Shown here piece by piece: positions 8,486 through 17,664 of a stretch of DNA of 64,000 nt. Each line of letters begins with the position of its first letter. Position 1 is the stretch's first letter. This DNA comes from Janthinobacterium lividum. GTDB taxonomy: Bacteria > Pseudomonadota > Gammaproteobacteria > Burkholderiales > Burkholderiaceae_D. The position numbers and the translations under genes are program-made. The notes beneath the pieces are model-generated. The model was not told the DNA's origin. It saw only the letters and a program-made list of their open reading frames with translations, and ran no database searches. The DNA is taken from positions 310,001 through 374,000 of the forward strand of contig NZ_CP139976.1 in NCBI RefSeq assembly GCF_034424625.1, written 5' to 3'.

Positions 8486-9870
8486 AAAATTACCGCTATC
8501 TCGTCTCCCTTTTCCCCCTGCTGGCCGGCTGCGCCGTCAGCCCCGCCTATGTCACGCCGGGCACGCCCGCCATCACCCTGGCCAGCCCGCAGCAGGCGCA
8601 ATTCGCACCCGGTGCAAGCGCCGTCAGCGAGGCCGCCTGGTGGACGTTTTTCGACGATGCGCGCCTGTCGCAGCTGATCGCCAGCGCGCTCGAACACAAC
8701 CTCGATATCGTCCAGGCGCAAGCGAACCTGCTGGCCGCGCGCGCCGTCTTCGACGAGCGCCGGCTCGATGAGCTGCCTGCCGTCACCAGCCAGGCGGGAT
8801 GGCAACGCCAGGTGCAACAGGACACACCCGATAGCCGCGCCGCCAGCGCCAGCACGCGCGTAGGGTTCGACGCGCAATGGGAGATCGACCTGTTCGGCCG
8901 CCTGGCCCATATCAGCCGCTCGGCGCAGGCGCGCGCCGAAGCGGTGCAGGCGGACTTGCGGCAAGTGCAACTGACGATCACCGCCGAGGTGGCGCGCAAT
9001 TACTACGAGGCGCTGGGCTACCAGCAAAACCTGGCGCTGACGCAGGCGCAGGTGCACAGCTGGCGCGACACCGTCGCCCTGATCGATGCGCGCATCCGTG
9101 CCGGCAGCGGCTTGCCGGAAGAGCGCCACAACGCGCTGGCCAACCTGGCCCGCAGCGAGGCGATGCTGCCGCCCTTGCAGGCGGGCTTGCGCCAGGCGCA
9201 GTACCGGCTCGATGTGCTGAGCGGCCAGACGCCGGGCGCCATTTCGCTGGCGACCATGCCGCGCCAGGAAGCGCCGCTGGCGGGCCAGCTGCCGCTCGGC
9301 GACGTGAACCGCCTGATCAAGCAACGGCCCGACGTGGTGCGTGCCGAACGCCTGCTGGCCGCCTCCAGCGAAGACGTGGGTGCCGCCACGGCCGACCTGT
9401 ATCCGCGCCTGAGCCTGGGCGGCTTTTTGGGCTTCTTTGCGCTGCGCGGCAGCGGCGTGTTCGACGGCGGCGCGCGCGCCTTCGAGGTGGCGCCCTCCAT
9501 CAGCTACCCGGCCTTCCGCCTCGGCAGCGTCAAGGCGCGCTTGCGCGGCACGCAGGCCGAAGCGCAGGGCGCGCTGGCGCGCTATGAACAAACGATGTTA
9601 TTGGCGCAGGAAGACGTGGAAAATGCCGTCACGCAGCTGGCGCAAAACCAGACGCGATTGGCTTCCCTGCTGGAATCGGCGCGCCACGGCAACGCGGCCC
9701 TCGGCATCGCCAGCACGCGCTATCAGGGTGGTTCCGGCAGCTACCAGGCCGTGCTGGAAAACCAGCGCGCCTTGTACGATATCCGGCGCGAAGCGCTGCT
9801 GGCGGAAACGGCGTCCTATATCGATGCGATTGCCCTGTACAAGGCGCTGGGATGGGGGCAAACTATGTGA
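8482..9870 (+). CDS. RND efflux outer-membrane lipoprotein (TolC/NodT family)
   Basis: Outer-membrane channel of 462 aa completing the tripartite pump. The N-terminus is a lipoprotein signal with lipobox LLAGC (Cys17), followed by the two repeated OEP domains rich in alanine, glutamine and arginine that build the periplasmic helical tunnel; AWWTFFDDARLSQLI and AQWEIDLFGRL are typical NodT-family stretches. The start overlaps the permease stop (ATGA). The DUF1349 gene follows 25 bp downstream and may be in the same transcript. Confidence 0.93.
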   Translation: MKNYRYLVSLFPLLAGCAVSPAYVTPGTPAITLASPQQAQFAPGASAVSEAAWWTFFDDARLSQLIASALEHNLDIVQAQANLLAARAVFDERRLDELPAVTSQAGWQRQVQQDTPDSRAASASTRVGFDAQWEIDLFGRLAHISRSAQARAEAVQADLRQVQLTITAEVARNYYEALGYQQNLALTQAQVHSWRDTVALIDARIRAGSGLPEERHNALANLARSEAMLPPLQAGLRQAQYRLDVLSGQTPGAISLATMPRQEAPLAGQLPLGDVNRLIKQRPDVVRAERLLAASSEDVGAATADLYPRLSLGGFLGFFALRGSGVFDGGARAFEVAPSISYPAFRLGSVKARLRGTQAEAQGALARYEQTMLLAQEDVENAVTQLAQNQTRLASLLESARHGNAALGIASTRYQGGSGSYQAVLENQRALYDIRREALLAETASYIDAIALYKALGWGQTM

Positions 9871-9895
9871 TCTTTTTAGCTCGGAAAGGCACGCA

Positions 9896-10471
9896 ATGTT
9901 CACGCAAGGCAGCTGGCTCAATCCACCGGAAAACTGGTCCGCCGACGGCGCGCAATTGCGCGTGACGACGGATGCCAACACGGATTTCTGGCGCAGGACC
10001 GCGTATGGGTTTATCCGCGACAGCGGCCATTTTTTTGGCACGCAAATCGAGGGCGATTTCACGGCGCAGCTGCATGTGGCGGCGCAGTACGCAGCGCTGT
10101 ACGACCAGGCGGGCATGATGGTGCGCATCGACGCGGAAAACTGGATCAAATGCGGCGTCGAATTTTCCGACGGCCAGTTACTGTTGAGCACCGTGCTGAC
10201 GGTGGACACATCGGATTGGGCCGTCAGCATCGCTCCCGCCATGCCGGATGGTTTCTGGCTGCGCGTGACGGTGGAAAAGGGCGTGATCCGGGTGCAGTAT
10301 TCGACCGATGGCAAGCTGTGGCCGCTGCTGCGCCTGGCGCCATTTCCCGAGGCCAGCAGCTACCTTTTCGGGCCCATGTGCTGCACGCCGGAACGCGCCG
10401 GCCTCGAGGTCGCGTTTTCGCAATTTACGCTGGGCCCGGCCCAGCGCAAGGACTTGCACGACCTCACTTGA
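9896..10471 (+). CDS. DUF1349 family protein (concanavalin-like fold)
   Basis: Predicted soluble protein of 191 aa, with no signal peptide. The sequence fits the DUF1349 family (YoaI/regulation-of-growth type, beta-sandwich): an early WSADGAQLRVTTDANTDFW, a GDFTAQLHV strand, DQAGMMVRIDAENWIKCGVE in the middle and a late FGPMCCTPERAG. The function is not established. ATG 9896 is preceded by GGAAAGG about 7 bp upstream. It lies 25 bp after the pump's outer-membrane gene, which suggests read-through from the efflux operon; any functional link is a guess. Confidence 0.75.
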   Translation: MFTQGSWLNPPENWSADGAQLRVTTDANTDFWRRTAYGFIRDSGHFFGTQIEGDFTAQLHVAAQYAALYDQAGMMVRIDAENWIKCGVEFSDGQLLLSTVLTVDTSDWAVSIAPAMPDGFWLRVTVEKGVIRVQYSTDGKLWPLLRLAPFPEASSYLFGPMCCTPERAGLEVAFSQFTLGPAQRKDLHDLT

Positions 10472-10493
10472 GTGCCCGTGTGTGCATGGCGGA

Positions 10494-10910
10494 TCAGACG
10501 GCGGAATCCGTCCACTGATTATCGATGCACCATTGCCGCACATCGGCGATCAGTTGCGCTGAAACGGGCTGGAGTCCCGGGAGTTTTTTCTCGTATTTAC
10601 GGATGCTGGCGGCAAAAAAAGTGAAGAAAGCGGTGCCGATCAATTTGCGTTGCCCAGGCGTGTCTTTTTTCACCGGCACGAAGTCTTCCTCGTCCATGGC
10701 GATATCGAGGCCGAACATGTTGTCGCTGGCGTAATAGCGGCAGAATGTTTTTCGCTGCAAGTCTTTTGGCACGCAGCGCAGGCAGACAAACAATTCCCAG
10801 TCGAGATCAGGATATTTTTCTTCCATCAAGGGACCAAGCTGCCGCAGTTCATGACCAATATCAAAGACCTTGGTCCAGCTTGGCGAGTCCGATGTCGTGT
10901 CTATGCGCAT
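10494..10910 (-). CDS. hypothetical protein, 138 aa
   Basis: A family was not recognised. The protein is soluble-looking, with acidic and aromatic stretches (LGPLMEEKYPDLDWELFVCLRC, then FGLDIAMDEEDFVP) and a C-terminal SAQLIADVRQWCIDNQWTDSAV segment resembling a short helical tail. ATG 10910 has GGAG about 8 bp upstream and was chosen over starts extending to 11060, whose added 50 residues are arginine- and cysteine-rich and do not look coding. It is convergent with the DUF1349 gene (22 bp between stops) and downstream of the SnoaL-like gene. Confidence 0.6.
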   Translation of the reverse strand: MRIDTTSDSPSWTKVFDIGHELRQLGPLMEEKYPDLDWELFVCLRCVPKDLQRKTFCRYYASDNMFGLDIAMDEEDFVPVKKDTPGQRKLIGTAFFTFFAASIRKYEKKLPGLQPVSAQLIADVRQWCIDNQWTDSAV

Positions 10911-10989
10911 CTTTGTTTTCTCCGAGTGCAAGAACCGCATGATACGCGCATCGTCCTTCAGGCAGCGCGCGTGCCACCACGTGGCAAGA

Positions 10990-11397
10990 TCAATCCGCCC
11001 GCGCCACCCACGTCTCGTGCAAATGGCGCCACAGCAAGGCGCCATCCGGCGTTTTCTCATACACGACGGTCGACAGCCGCTCGGTGTTTTCTGCGCCGGG
11101 CAGCGACTGGAATTCGCGGTAAGACACGGTGGCGCCGGCGGCGCTGTCCTGGATCAATGCCAGGTCGGAAATACGCATGCTGAGGCCCGGACGGCTGCCA
11201 CCGGCGCCATGGAAAAACGCCGCCAAGCCGGCATGATCGAGCTGCTTGCCACCGGGTGACACCATCGTGAACGCGGGCGAAAAACGCGCGAGCAAATCAG
11301 CGCAATGTTCCGGCGCCGTGGTCTCGCCGGAAAGCCATGCGCGGATCAGCACATGCGTGGATAACACGTCGTCAAAACAGGGATTCGTTGTCTTCAT
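10990..11397 (-). CDS. nuclear transport factor 2 / SnoaL-like family protein
   Basis: Small protein of 135 aa with the look of the NTF2-like/SnoaL fold: an N-terminal helix pair (STHVLIRAWLSGE, CADLLARFSPAFTMVSPGG), a loop with LAAFFHGAGGSRPGLSMRI, then antiparallel strands (ATVSYREFQ, RLSTVVYEKT) and the closing WRHLHETWVA. Such proteins are small-molecule isomerases, ligand binders or stress proteins; the role here is unknown. Its start overlaps the stop of the upstream DHA2 transporter by 4 bp, so the two are translationally coupled. Confidence 0.72.
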   Translation of the reverse strand: MKTTNPCFDDVLSTHVLIRAWLSGETTAPEHCADLLARFSPAFTMVSPGGKQLDHAGLAAFFHGAGGSRPGLSMRISDLALIQDSAAGATVSYREFQSLPGAENTERLSTVVYEKTPDGALLWRHLHETWVARAD

Positions 11398-12815
11398 TTT
11401 TTGCTTGCTCCATGGTGATGTAAAAGGTCGAGAACGGCGCGGTTGTCGATGCGCATGCACAGTGCCACAGGCAGCACGCACGCGCTGGCGGCCAGCGCAA
11501 AGCACCAGTGAAAGACCCGCGCCGCGCGCGCATGCAGGGCAGGGTCGTCCAGGGTGGCGATGCCCTGCGCCGCCAGCAAGCCATTCAGAAGTACGCTGAG
11601 CAGCGCCACGCCCAGGCAAAAGCCCAGCTGGCGGTTGATATTCCACACGGCGCTGGCCTGGCTCAGTTGCGCGTCGGGCGTGCGCAAGAACGCCGTGCTT
11701 TGCGCCGTGCTGCTGCACAACCCGCCGCCAAAGCCCATCACGGCATACGCGCCGGCCAGCCAGAACAGCTGATCGGCCGCAGCCACGCGCAGCAGCATCA
11801 GCATGCCCGCCGCCTGCAGCAGCGCACCAAAGATGAACAGGGGTTGCGGCCCCACGCGGCGGTAGCTTTTTCCCGTGAGCGAGATGGCCGCAAACGAGGC
11901 CAGCGCCCACGGCAGCATCAGCGCGCCCGCCGTCGACGCCGACATGCCCAGCACGCCCTGCAGGTACAGCATGGCCAGCAGGCTCACGCCCATGAAGACG
12001 CCCGGCACCAGCAAATACATCAGCATGGCAATGCGCAGCAGCGGTTCGGCGGCCAGGCGCAGGTTGAGCAGCGGCGTCGACTTGCGCAGCGCGCCGCGCA
12101 CGTAGACCCATGCGCAGGCGGCGCCCAGGGCCAGCACGCCGGCGCCGGCCGGCAGCTCGCCCGGCGTGCCCAGCATGGTCAAGCCCAGCAACAGCAAAAG
12201 GATGGCTGTGCTGCCCGCCACAAGGCCGCCCGTGTCGAGGCGGGGCACTTGCGCGCGCGGCGGGTCGGGACGCAGCCAGCAAGCGGCCAGCAGCAGCGCC
12301 AGCGCGGCAAACGGCACGTTCAGGTAAAAAATCCAGCGCCACGACAGGCTGTCGACGATGACGCCACCCAAGGCGGGCGACAGGGCCGGCGCCAGCAAGC
12401 CCACCAGCATGATGACGGAGGACAGGCCGGGACGCTCGGCAGGCCGATACAGCTGGTAGGTCATGCTTTGCCCCAGCGGAATGAGCAAGCCGCCACCCAG
12501 GCCCTGCACGCAGCGCCAGGCGATCAGCGCCTCGATCGAGGGCGCCAGGCCGGCGCCGATGCTGGCGCATAAAAAAGTTAGCAACGATGCCATGAACACG
12601 GTTTTGCTGCCATAATAGGCAGCCAGCCAGGCGCTGGCCGGGATGACGATGGTCAGGCCGAGGATGTAGGCCGTACTGATCCAGGCCAGCTGCGCCACCG
12701 AGGCGTGCAGGGCATGGCCGATGTCGGGATAGGCGACGCTGGTGATGAACATGTTGATCAGGTCGACGAAAAACCCCAGCAGATAGATGGCCGCCACTTT
12801 TTTGCGATAGTCCAT
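11394..12815 (-). CDS. MFS transporter, DHA2-like (EmrB/QacA type)
   Basis: Drug:proton antiporter-type permease of 473 aa. Many hydrophobic helices are visible; the second half of TM5 contains the antiporter-like stretch GLLAPALSPALGGVIVDSLSWRWIFYLNVP, the hallmark of the EmrB/QacA group. The loop after TM2 reads WLAAYYGSKTVFM. It is shorter than the usual 14-TM DHA2 members (about 500 aa). It is the first gene of a two-gene unit with the SnoaL-like gene and divergent from a LysR gene across a palindrome (12888-12906), so the LysR is its probable regulator. Confidence 0.88.
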   Translation of the reverse strand: MDYRKKVAAIYLLGFFVDLINMFITSVAYPDIGHALHASVAQLAWISTAYILGLTIVIPASAWLAAYYGSKTVFMASLLTFLCASIGAGLAPSIEALIAWRCVQGLGGGLLIPLGQSMTYQLYRPAERPGLSSVIMLVGLLAPALSPALGGVIVDSLSWRWIFYLNVPFAALALLLAACWLRPDPPRAQVPRLDTGGLVAGSTAILLLLLGLTMLGTPGELPAGAGVLALGAACAWVYVRGALRKSTPLLNLRLAAEPLLRIAMLMYLLVPGVFMGVSLLAMLYLQGVLGMSASTAGALMLPWALASFAAISLTGKSYRRVGPQPLFIFGALLQAAGMLMLLRVAAADQLFWLAGAYAVMGFGGGLCSSTAQSTAFLRTPDAQLSQASAVWNINRQLGFCLGVALLSVLLNGLLAAQGIATLDDPALHARAARVFHWCFALAASACVLPVALCMRIDNRAVLDLLHHHGASKK

Positions 12816-12887
12816 GGTGCTCCGAATGGCAAACGGCCAGCTTAAGCGCCTAGCGCCATTTGCGTAACGGGCCGGCCCCGATTACAC

Positions 12888-12906
12888 TGTCAAACAAATT
12901 TTGACA
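12888..12906. promoter_or_regulatory. palindromic operator between LysR and DHA2 exporter
   Basis: Perfect 7-bp-arm inverted repeat TGTCAAA-CAAAT-TTTGACA in the 127-bp divergent region. The right arm ends in TTGACA (12901-12906), a consensus -35 hexamer for the LysR gene, so binding would block that promoter: the pattern of LysR autorepression plus target activation. No good -10 at standard spacing was seen (nearest TGTTTA or TTTATT). Confidence 0.6.
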
Positions 12907-12942
12907 AACCGCTGGAAGCCGCATGTTTATTCATTTTTATTT

Positions 12943-13845
12943 ATGATCAGTCTCGACCGCCTGGGTATTTTCATCGCCATCGTCGATGCCGGTTCGCTGA
13001 CGGCCGCCGCCGCCGTGCTGGGCCAGAGCAAGGCCGTCGTCAGTTTTAACTTGAAACAGCTGGAAGCGGAGCTGGGCGTGTCGCTGCTGACGCGCAGCAC
13101 GCGCAGCCTGGCGCTGACCGACGTGGGGCGGCGCTTTTATGAGGATTGCCAGCGCGTGCTGAGCGAAGCCCAGGGCGCCATCGAAACGGCGCGCCAGGGC
13201 CACCAGGGCTTGCGCGGCACCCTGCGCCTGACGACCACCGTCGAATACGGCAGCCGCACGGTGATCCCCGCGCTGATCGCCTTTGCCGCCGCCCACCCGC
13301 AATTGCAGATCCAGCATTCCTCGTCGTCGTCGCATGAAGACCTGATCTCGGGCGGCTATGACCTGGCCATCCGCATGGGTTCACTCAACGACTCAAGCTA
13401 CCGCGCCGCGCTGATCGAGCCGTATGCGATCTGGCCTGTCGCCTCGCCCGCCTACCTGGCCAGCCTGCCCGGCCGCGACATCGCCACCTTGCCCGACTTG
13501 CAGCGCGCGCGCTGGCTGGCGCACAGCCGCCTCAGCACGCCCCTGCGCTGGGAGGTGCACACGCCCGACGGTCCCGCCGCCTTTGCCGTACAGGACGACG
13601 CCGCCATCCATTCCGACTCCGCCTCGGCCCTGCTGGGCTTTGCCCTGGGCGGCTGCGGCGTGGCCCTGCTGCCGCAATGGCAGGTGGAGGGGGAAGTGCG
13701 CGCGGGACGCCTGCGCCGCCTGCTGCCCGACGTCGCCTTCCCGGAGCAGGGCGTGTATGCCGTGTATCCGAACACGCAGCATATCGCAGAAAAGGTGCGC
13801 GCCTTTATCGACTTTTTACGCACGTTCGTGGGCACGCCGGACTGA
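12943..13845 (+). CDS. LysR-family transcriptional regulator
   Basis: Regulator of 300 aa from ATG 12943. The N-terminal helix-turn-helix (LGIFIAIVDAGSLTAAAAVLGQSKAVVSFNLKQLE, here split as LGIFIAIVDAGSL and AVVSFNLKQLE) and the linker ELGVSLLTRSTRSLALTDVG are typical of the AaeR/DsdC-like aryl-type LysR group; the C-terminal domain has the YDLAIRMGSL signature common in that group. An in-frame ATG or TTG further upstream (12901) would add 14 unlikely residues. It is divergent from the DHA2 exporter, which it probably controls. A stress-protein gene follows 115 bp downstream. Confidence 0.87.
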   Translation: MISLDRLGIFIAIVDAGSLTAAAAVLGQSKAVVSFNLKQLEAELGVSLLTRSTRSLALTDVGRRFYEDCQRVLSEAQGAIETARQGHQGLRGTLRLTTTVEYGSRTVIPALIAFAAAHPQLQIQHSSSSSHEDLISGGYDLAIRMGSLNDSSYRAALIEPYAIWPVASPAYLASLPGRDIATLPDLQRARWLAHSRLSTPLRWEVHTPDGPAAFAVQDDAAIHSDSASALLGFALGGCGVALLPQWQVEGEVRAGRLRRLLPDVAFPEQGVYAVYPNTQHIAEKVRAFIDFLRTFVGTPD

Positions 13846-13960
13846 GATTTCACTTCGTCAATATTTGACGATGACAACGGTTTCCAAGGGGCAAACGAGC
13901 GCCCCTTTCGGTTTTCACGGCCTACACTGGAAGGACGTTGTTCACCGATTGGAGACCATC

Positions 13961-14776
13961 ATGGCACATACATTGGCAGCAGTTTTCGCCGTCCGCGACA
14001 TGGCCGAGCGCGCCCGGCACGACCTGATCACGGCGGGCTTTCCCGGCGCCAGCATCCGCCTGCACGATGCGGGCAGTGACGACTTTTCCGCCACGGAAAA
14101 CATCCGCCGCGACGACAGCGACAGCCTGCTCGACAATATCAAGCATTTCTTTACGGATCTGTTCGGCAGCCACGCCGACCGCCACATCTATGCGGAAGCC
14201 GTGCGGCGCGGACATGTCGTGCTGACACTGGAAGGCGCGAGCGACGCCGATATCCAGCGCGCCACCGACCTCGTCGAGCGCTACGCGCCGCTCGACATCG
14301 ATGCGCATGCCGACCACTGGCGCGCCGGCGGCTGGCAAGGCGCGCCGCACGACGACAGCGCAATGCGCCAGGGCGCCAGCATGCAATCGAGCGCGCCATC
14401 GCAGCAGGGCAACCTGAACGAAGCGGCGGCATCGCAGCAATTTGCGGGCGGCATGGCGCCGCCGTCATCGGGCGCGGGCGCCAACGCGCGCCGCTACCCC
14501 AGCGCCGACAACCTGCCAGGCACCAGCTACGACGACGAGCAGTACTACCGCAGCCACTGGAGCGCCACCTATGTCGCCACCGGCGCGCGCTTCGAGGACT
14601 ACGATCCCGCCTACCGCTATGGCCATTCGATGGCCAGCAGCGACAGCTACCGGGGCCGCCCGTGGGACGACGTGGAAGCGGACCTGCGTTCCACGTGGGA
14701 GCACACGTATCCGCAATCAGCGTGGGACAACTTCAAGGCAGCTGTCAAACATGGCTGGGAACGCATCACTTCCTGA
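13961..14776 (+). CDS. YflT-like general stress domain protein
   Basis: Protein of 271 aa. The first about 115 residues (AAVFAVRDMAERARHDLITAGFPGASIRL ... VVLTLEGASDADIQRATDLVERYAP, in pieces) match the general-stress-protein-17M/YflT fold, two beta-alpha-beta units. A long low-complexity Gln/Ser/Ala/Gly linker follows (about 130-190), then a C-terminal aromatic region of repeated acidic and tryptophan residues (YRYGHSM, GRPWDDVEADLR, TWEHTYPQSAWDNFK) found in many proteobacterial homologues. The function is unknown; envelope or DNA stress is a guess. ATG 13961 has GGAGA 6 bp upstream. Confidence 0.72.
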   Translation: MAHTLAAVFAVRDMAERARHDLITAGFPGASIRLHDAGSDDFSATENIRRDDSDSLLDNIKHFFTDLFGSHADRHIYAEAVRRGHVVLTLEGASDADIQRATDLVERYAPLDIDAHADHWRAGGWQGAPHDDSAMRQGASMQSSAPSQQGNLNEAAASQQFAGGMAPPSSGAGANARRYPSADNLPGTSYDDEQYYRSHWSATYVATGARFEDYDPAYRYGHSMASSDSYRGRPWDDVEADLRSTWEHTYPQSAWDNFKAAVKHGWERITS

Positions 14777-14802
14777 TGCGCGCTGAGGGGGATAGCCCCC
14801 CC

Positions 14803-15858
14803 TCAGCGCCCCTCGTGCGTGAGCTTGAGGAAGTGGTTCAGGATGTGAAAATGGTCTTCGAAGAATTGCTCTTCCATGGCCGGCAGGGCGCTCACCGGCA
14901 CCCATTGCGCCAGCGCCGCATCGTCGGCCGCCTTCACGGCCGGCAGCTGGCGCGTCTTCAGGTCAAAATAATGCGCATGCGTGATGGTGCGCCCGCGCTG
15001 GCTGCGGTCCGGATGGTCGAACACGGCTACGCCGACCAGCGCCTCGACGAGGGTGGGCGCCAGCACGCCCAGCTGGGTTTCTTCCGCCAGCTCGCGCAGG
15101 GCGCCCTGCAGCAGGCGTTCGCGCGGCTCCAGGAAACCACCGGGCAATGCCCACAGGCCCTTGCCCGGATAGCCGCCGCGGCGCACGAGCAGCACGTGGC
15201 CACCCGCCTGCACCAGCGCGTCGACAGTCGTGAAGATGGGCGGATACGGCGCCGCGCGCCAGCGCGCTTTATACGCTTCGATGGCGCGGTATTCCTGCAC
15301 CAGCGGTGCATACCATGGCAACAAGGTCCACGCCTTCACATACTGGCCGATGGCGGCCGGCAGCAGCTGCGCCACGGCGCTCAGCGACACATCCACGTCT
15401 TCCGCTTCGAACAGCACGTTGCGGATGGCCGTCGCGCCGATGGGCGCACCGGGATCGATCTCCAGATTCAATAACTGCCAGTGCGGGAAGTGGTGCAGGT
15501 AATAACTGGTGGCATCCTTGAAGCAGGCCACCAGGGTGACGCGCTGCGCCGCGGGCAAGGCGCCCGCCACGGCGCGCCGCACGGCATCGGCCCACAAGCC
15601 ATCGTCATAATAATCGCGCACGGCCACGTAATGCACGCGCGCGCGCTGCGCCTCGGGCAGGGTGGCGGCGATCATGGCGGCCCGCTCCTGCCACGTAAAC
15701 GGATTCTTCGGACTGCGCGCATGGAAGGCGGAACCGAGCACCACCACCACCTGGGCGGCCGTCGTCAGCGCCTTCTGCAGCAAGCCCGCATGGCCATGGT
15801 GAAACGGCTGGAAGCGGCCGATCAGGATGGCCGCGTCGGCAGAATAAGTGAGGGTCAT
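14803..15858 (-). CDS. nadM: bifunctional NMN adenylyltransferase / Nudix hydrolase
   Basis: Cytoplasmic enzyme of 351 aa with two domains. The N-terminal nucleotidyltransferase (residues about 8-180) carries GRFQPFHHGH (14-23) and makes NAD from nicotinamide mononucleotide and ATP. The C-terminal Nudix domain (about 200-350) has a full Nudix box, GX5EX7REXXEEXG, in GGFLEPRE...RELAEETQLG, and in characterised homologues hydrolyses ADP-ribose. The start overlaps the stop of nadE by 4 bp, so the two form an operon for the last steps of NAD synthesis and salvage. The length and domain order are normal for the NadM-Nudix family. Confidence 0.93.
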   Translation of the reverse strand: MTLTYSADAAILIGRFQPFHHGHAGLLQKALTTAAQVVVVLGSAFHARSPKNPFTWQERAAMIAATLPEAQRARVHYVAVRDYYDDGLWADAVRRAVAGALPAAQRVTLVACFKDATSYYLHHFPHWQLLNLEIDPGAPIGATAIRNVLFEAEDVDVSLSAVAQLLPAAIGQYVKAWTLLPWYAPLVQEYRAIEAYKARWRAAPYPPIFTTVDALVQAGGHVLLVRRGGYPGKGLWALPGGFLEPRERLLQGALRELAEETQLGVLAPTLVEALVGVAVFDHPDRSQRGRTITHAHYFDLKTRQLPAVKAADDAALAQWVPVSALPAMEEQFFEDHFHILNHFLKLTHEGR

Positions 15859-17570
15859 GCGTCGTCTCCGGTGGGGTAGTGGGCGGCGATCGGCAATTGG
15901 CGCCCGCTGCCAAAGGCGCGCGAACGCACGCGGATGATGGGCGCCGCCTGGCGCCGTTTGTACTCATTGCGGGCGACCATGCCGAGGATGCGCGTCACGA
16001 GGGCGCGGCCCTCGTCCGTCTCGCGCAGCTGGTCGACGAGGGTCAGCGCCTGCGCGCTTTCAGCCGCCGGCAGGCGGCGTCCCTCGATATGCCATTTGAG
16101 AATTTCATCGAGCACGGGATACGGCGGCAAACTATCGGTGTCGCGCTGGCCCGGCGCCAGCTCCGCCGATGGCGGTTTATCCAGCACGGCGACGGGTATC
16201 AGTTCGCGCCCGGCGCTGGCGTTGAGGTGGCGCGACAGGGCGAACACCTCCGTTTTATACAGGTCGCCGATCAATCCCAGTCCGCCGTTCGTGTCGCCAT
16301 ACAGGGTGCAGTAGCCCACCGAGATTTCGCTCTTGTTGCCGGTGGTGAGCAGCAGGGCGCCGAAGGCGTTCGAGTATTCCATCAATATCGTGCCGCGCAC
16401 CCGCGCCTGCAGGTTTTCCAGCGGCAGCCCCTGCAGCCTGCCGTCGAAGGCTTGGGCATAGCCGGCTTCGTATTGCGCCACGATGTCGCGGATGGCATGC
16501 GTATGCAGGACGATGCCCAGGTTGGCGCACAGGGCGACGGAATCGGTAACGGAGCCGGCGCTGGAAAACACGGACGGCATGGTGATGCCCACCACGTTGT
16601 CGGCGCCCAGCGCCTCGACGGCCAGGGCCAGGGTCAGCGCCGAATCGATGCCGCCCGAACAGCCGACGACGACTTTCGTAAAGCGGCAGCGGCGCGCATA
16701 GTCGCGCAAACCGAGCACGATCTGGCGCCGCGCAAACTCCACGGCGGGGATGCCATCCGGATCCGGCACGGGAAACGCCGATCCATCGGGTCGCGTAAAA
16801 CGGCCATCGGCAAAGCGCAGCAAGGGAAAATCCTCGACGAAGCGGGCCGCCTCGAATTGCACGCCGTCGCTCGGCGACATGGCGAACGAGGCGCCGTCGA
16901 ACACCAGCTGGTCCTGGCCACCCACCTGGTTGACGAACAGCAGGGGCAGCTTGACGCGCGCGCAGGCGGCGCCAAACACGGCGTGGCGCTGCGCGCGCTT
17001 GCCGATGTCGGACGGGCTGGCGTTGATGCTGACGACAAGGTCGGGCCCCGCCGCGTGCAAGGCATCGAACGGATTGACGGCGTAGGCGCGGCCATCGTCG
17101 TTCCAGCCATCCTCGCAAATCATGAAGCCGACCTTGCAGTCGGCGATATCGAGGGTGCAGGCGCCGGGCGGGCCCGGCTCGAAATGCCGCCCCTCGTCGA
17201 AGATGCCGTAGGTGGGCAGCAGCTGCTTGTAGTATTCGGCCACGATGCGCCCGTCGCGTAGCGCCAGCAAGGCGTTGTACAGGGGCTTGCCGACGCCGGG
17301 ATTGGGCCGCGCCGTGCCGATGACGGTGACCAGCGCCGGCCAGCGCGTGGATGCTTCCAGCAGCGTATCGAGCGCCTGCTGCATGTCGCGCAGGAAGGCG
17401 GCGTCCTCGAACAGGTCGCCCGGGTAATACGCGCACAGCGACAGTTCCGGGCACACGAGCAGGTCGGCGCCATCGTCGCTGGCACGCTGCATGCGCGCGA
17501 TGATGGCGGCGACATTGGCGTCGAAATCGCCCACGGTGGGATTCATCTGCGCGAGGGCGATGGTCAGCAT
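15855..17570 (-). CDS. nadE: glutamine-dependent NAD+ synthetase
   Basis: Enzyme of 571 aa that amidates nicotinic acid adenine dinucleotide to NAD using glutamine and ATP. The N-terminal nitrilase-type glutaminase has the Glu-Lys-Cys triad at Glu42, Lys115 and Cys152 (VCPE, YYKQLLP, MICEDGW). The C-terminal synthetase has the ATP pyrophosphatase loop SGGIDS (305-310) and TTGNKSEISVGYCTLYGD. It is the first gene of the pair with nadM (4-bp overlap). The upstream 94 bp before the DfsB-like gene show nothing recognisable. Confidence 0.95.
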   Translation of the reverse strand: MLTIALAQMNPTVGDFDANVAAIIARMQRASDDGADLLVCPELSLCAYYPGDLFEDAAFLRDMQQALDTLLEASTRWPALVTVIGTARPNPGVGKPLYNALLALRDGRIVAEYYKQLLPTYGIFDEGRHFEPGPPGACTLDIADCKVGFMICEDGWNDDGRAYAVNPFDALHAAGPDLVVSINASPSDIGKRAQRHAVFGAACARVKLPLLFVNQVGGQDQLVFDGASFAMSPSDGVQFEAARFVEDFPLLRFADGRFTRPDGSAFPVPDPDGIPAVEFARRQIVLGLRDYARRCRFTKVVVGCSGGIDSALTLALAVEALGADNVVGITMPSVFSSAGSVTDSVALCANLGIVLHTHAIRDIVAQYEAGYAQAFDGRLQGLPLENLQARVRGTILMEYSNAFGALLLTTGNKSEISVGYCTLYGDTNGGLGLIGDLYKTEVFALSRHLNASAGRELIPVAVLDKPPSAELAPGQRDTDSLPPYPVLDEILKWHIEGRRLPAAESAQALTLVDQLRETDEGRALVTRILGMVARNEYKRRQAAPIIRVRSRAFGSGRQLPIAAHYPTGDDA

Positions 17571-17664
17571 GGTGATCCTTCATTGGTTACGCGTGAAACC
17601 ACTATCCTGCCTGAAATTTTCCTGAGCGTACTGATGCAATCGTGCAAGCCTGCCGGTCGGCTTG

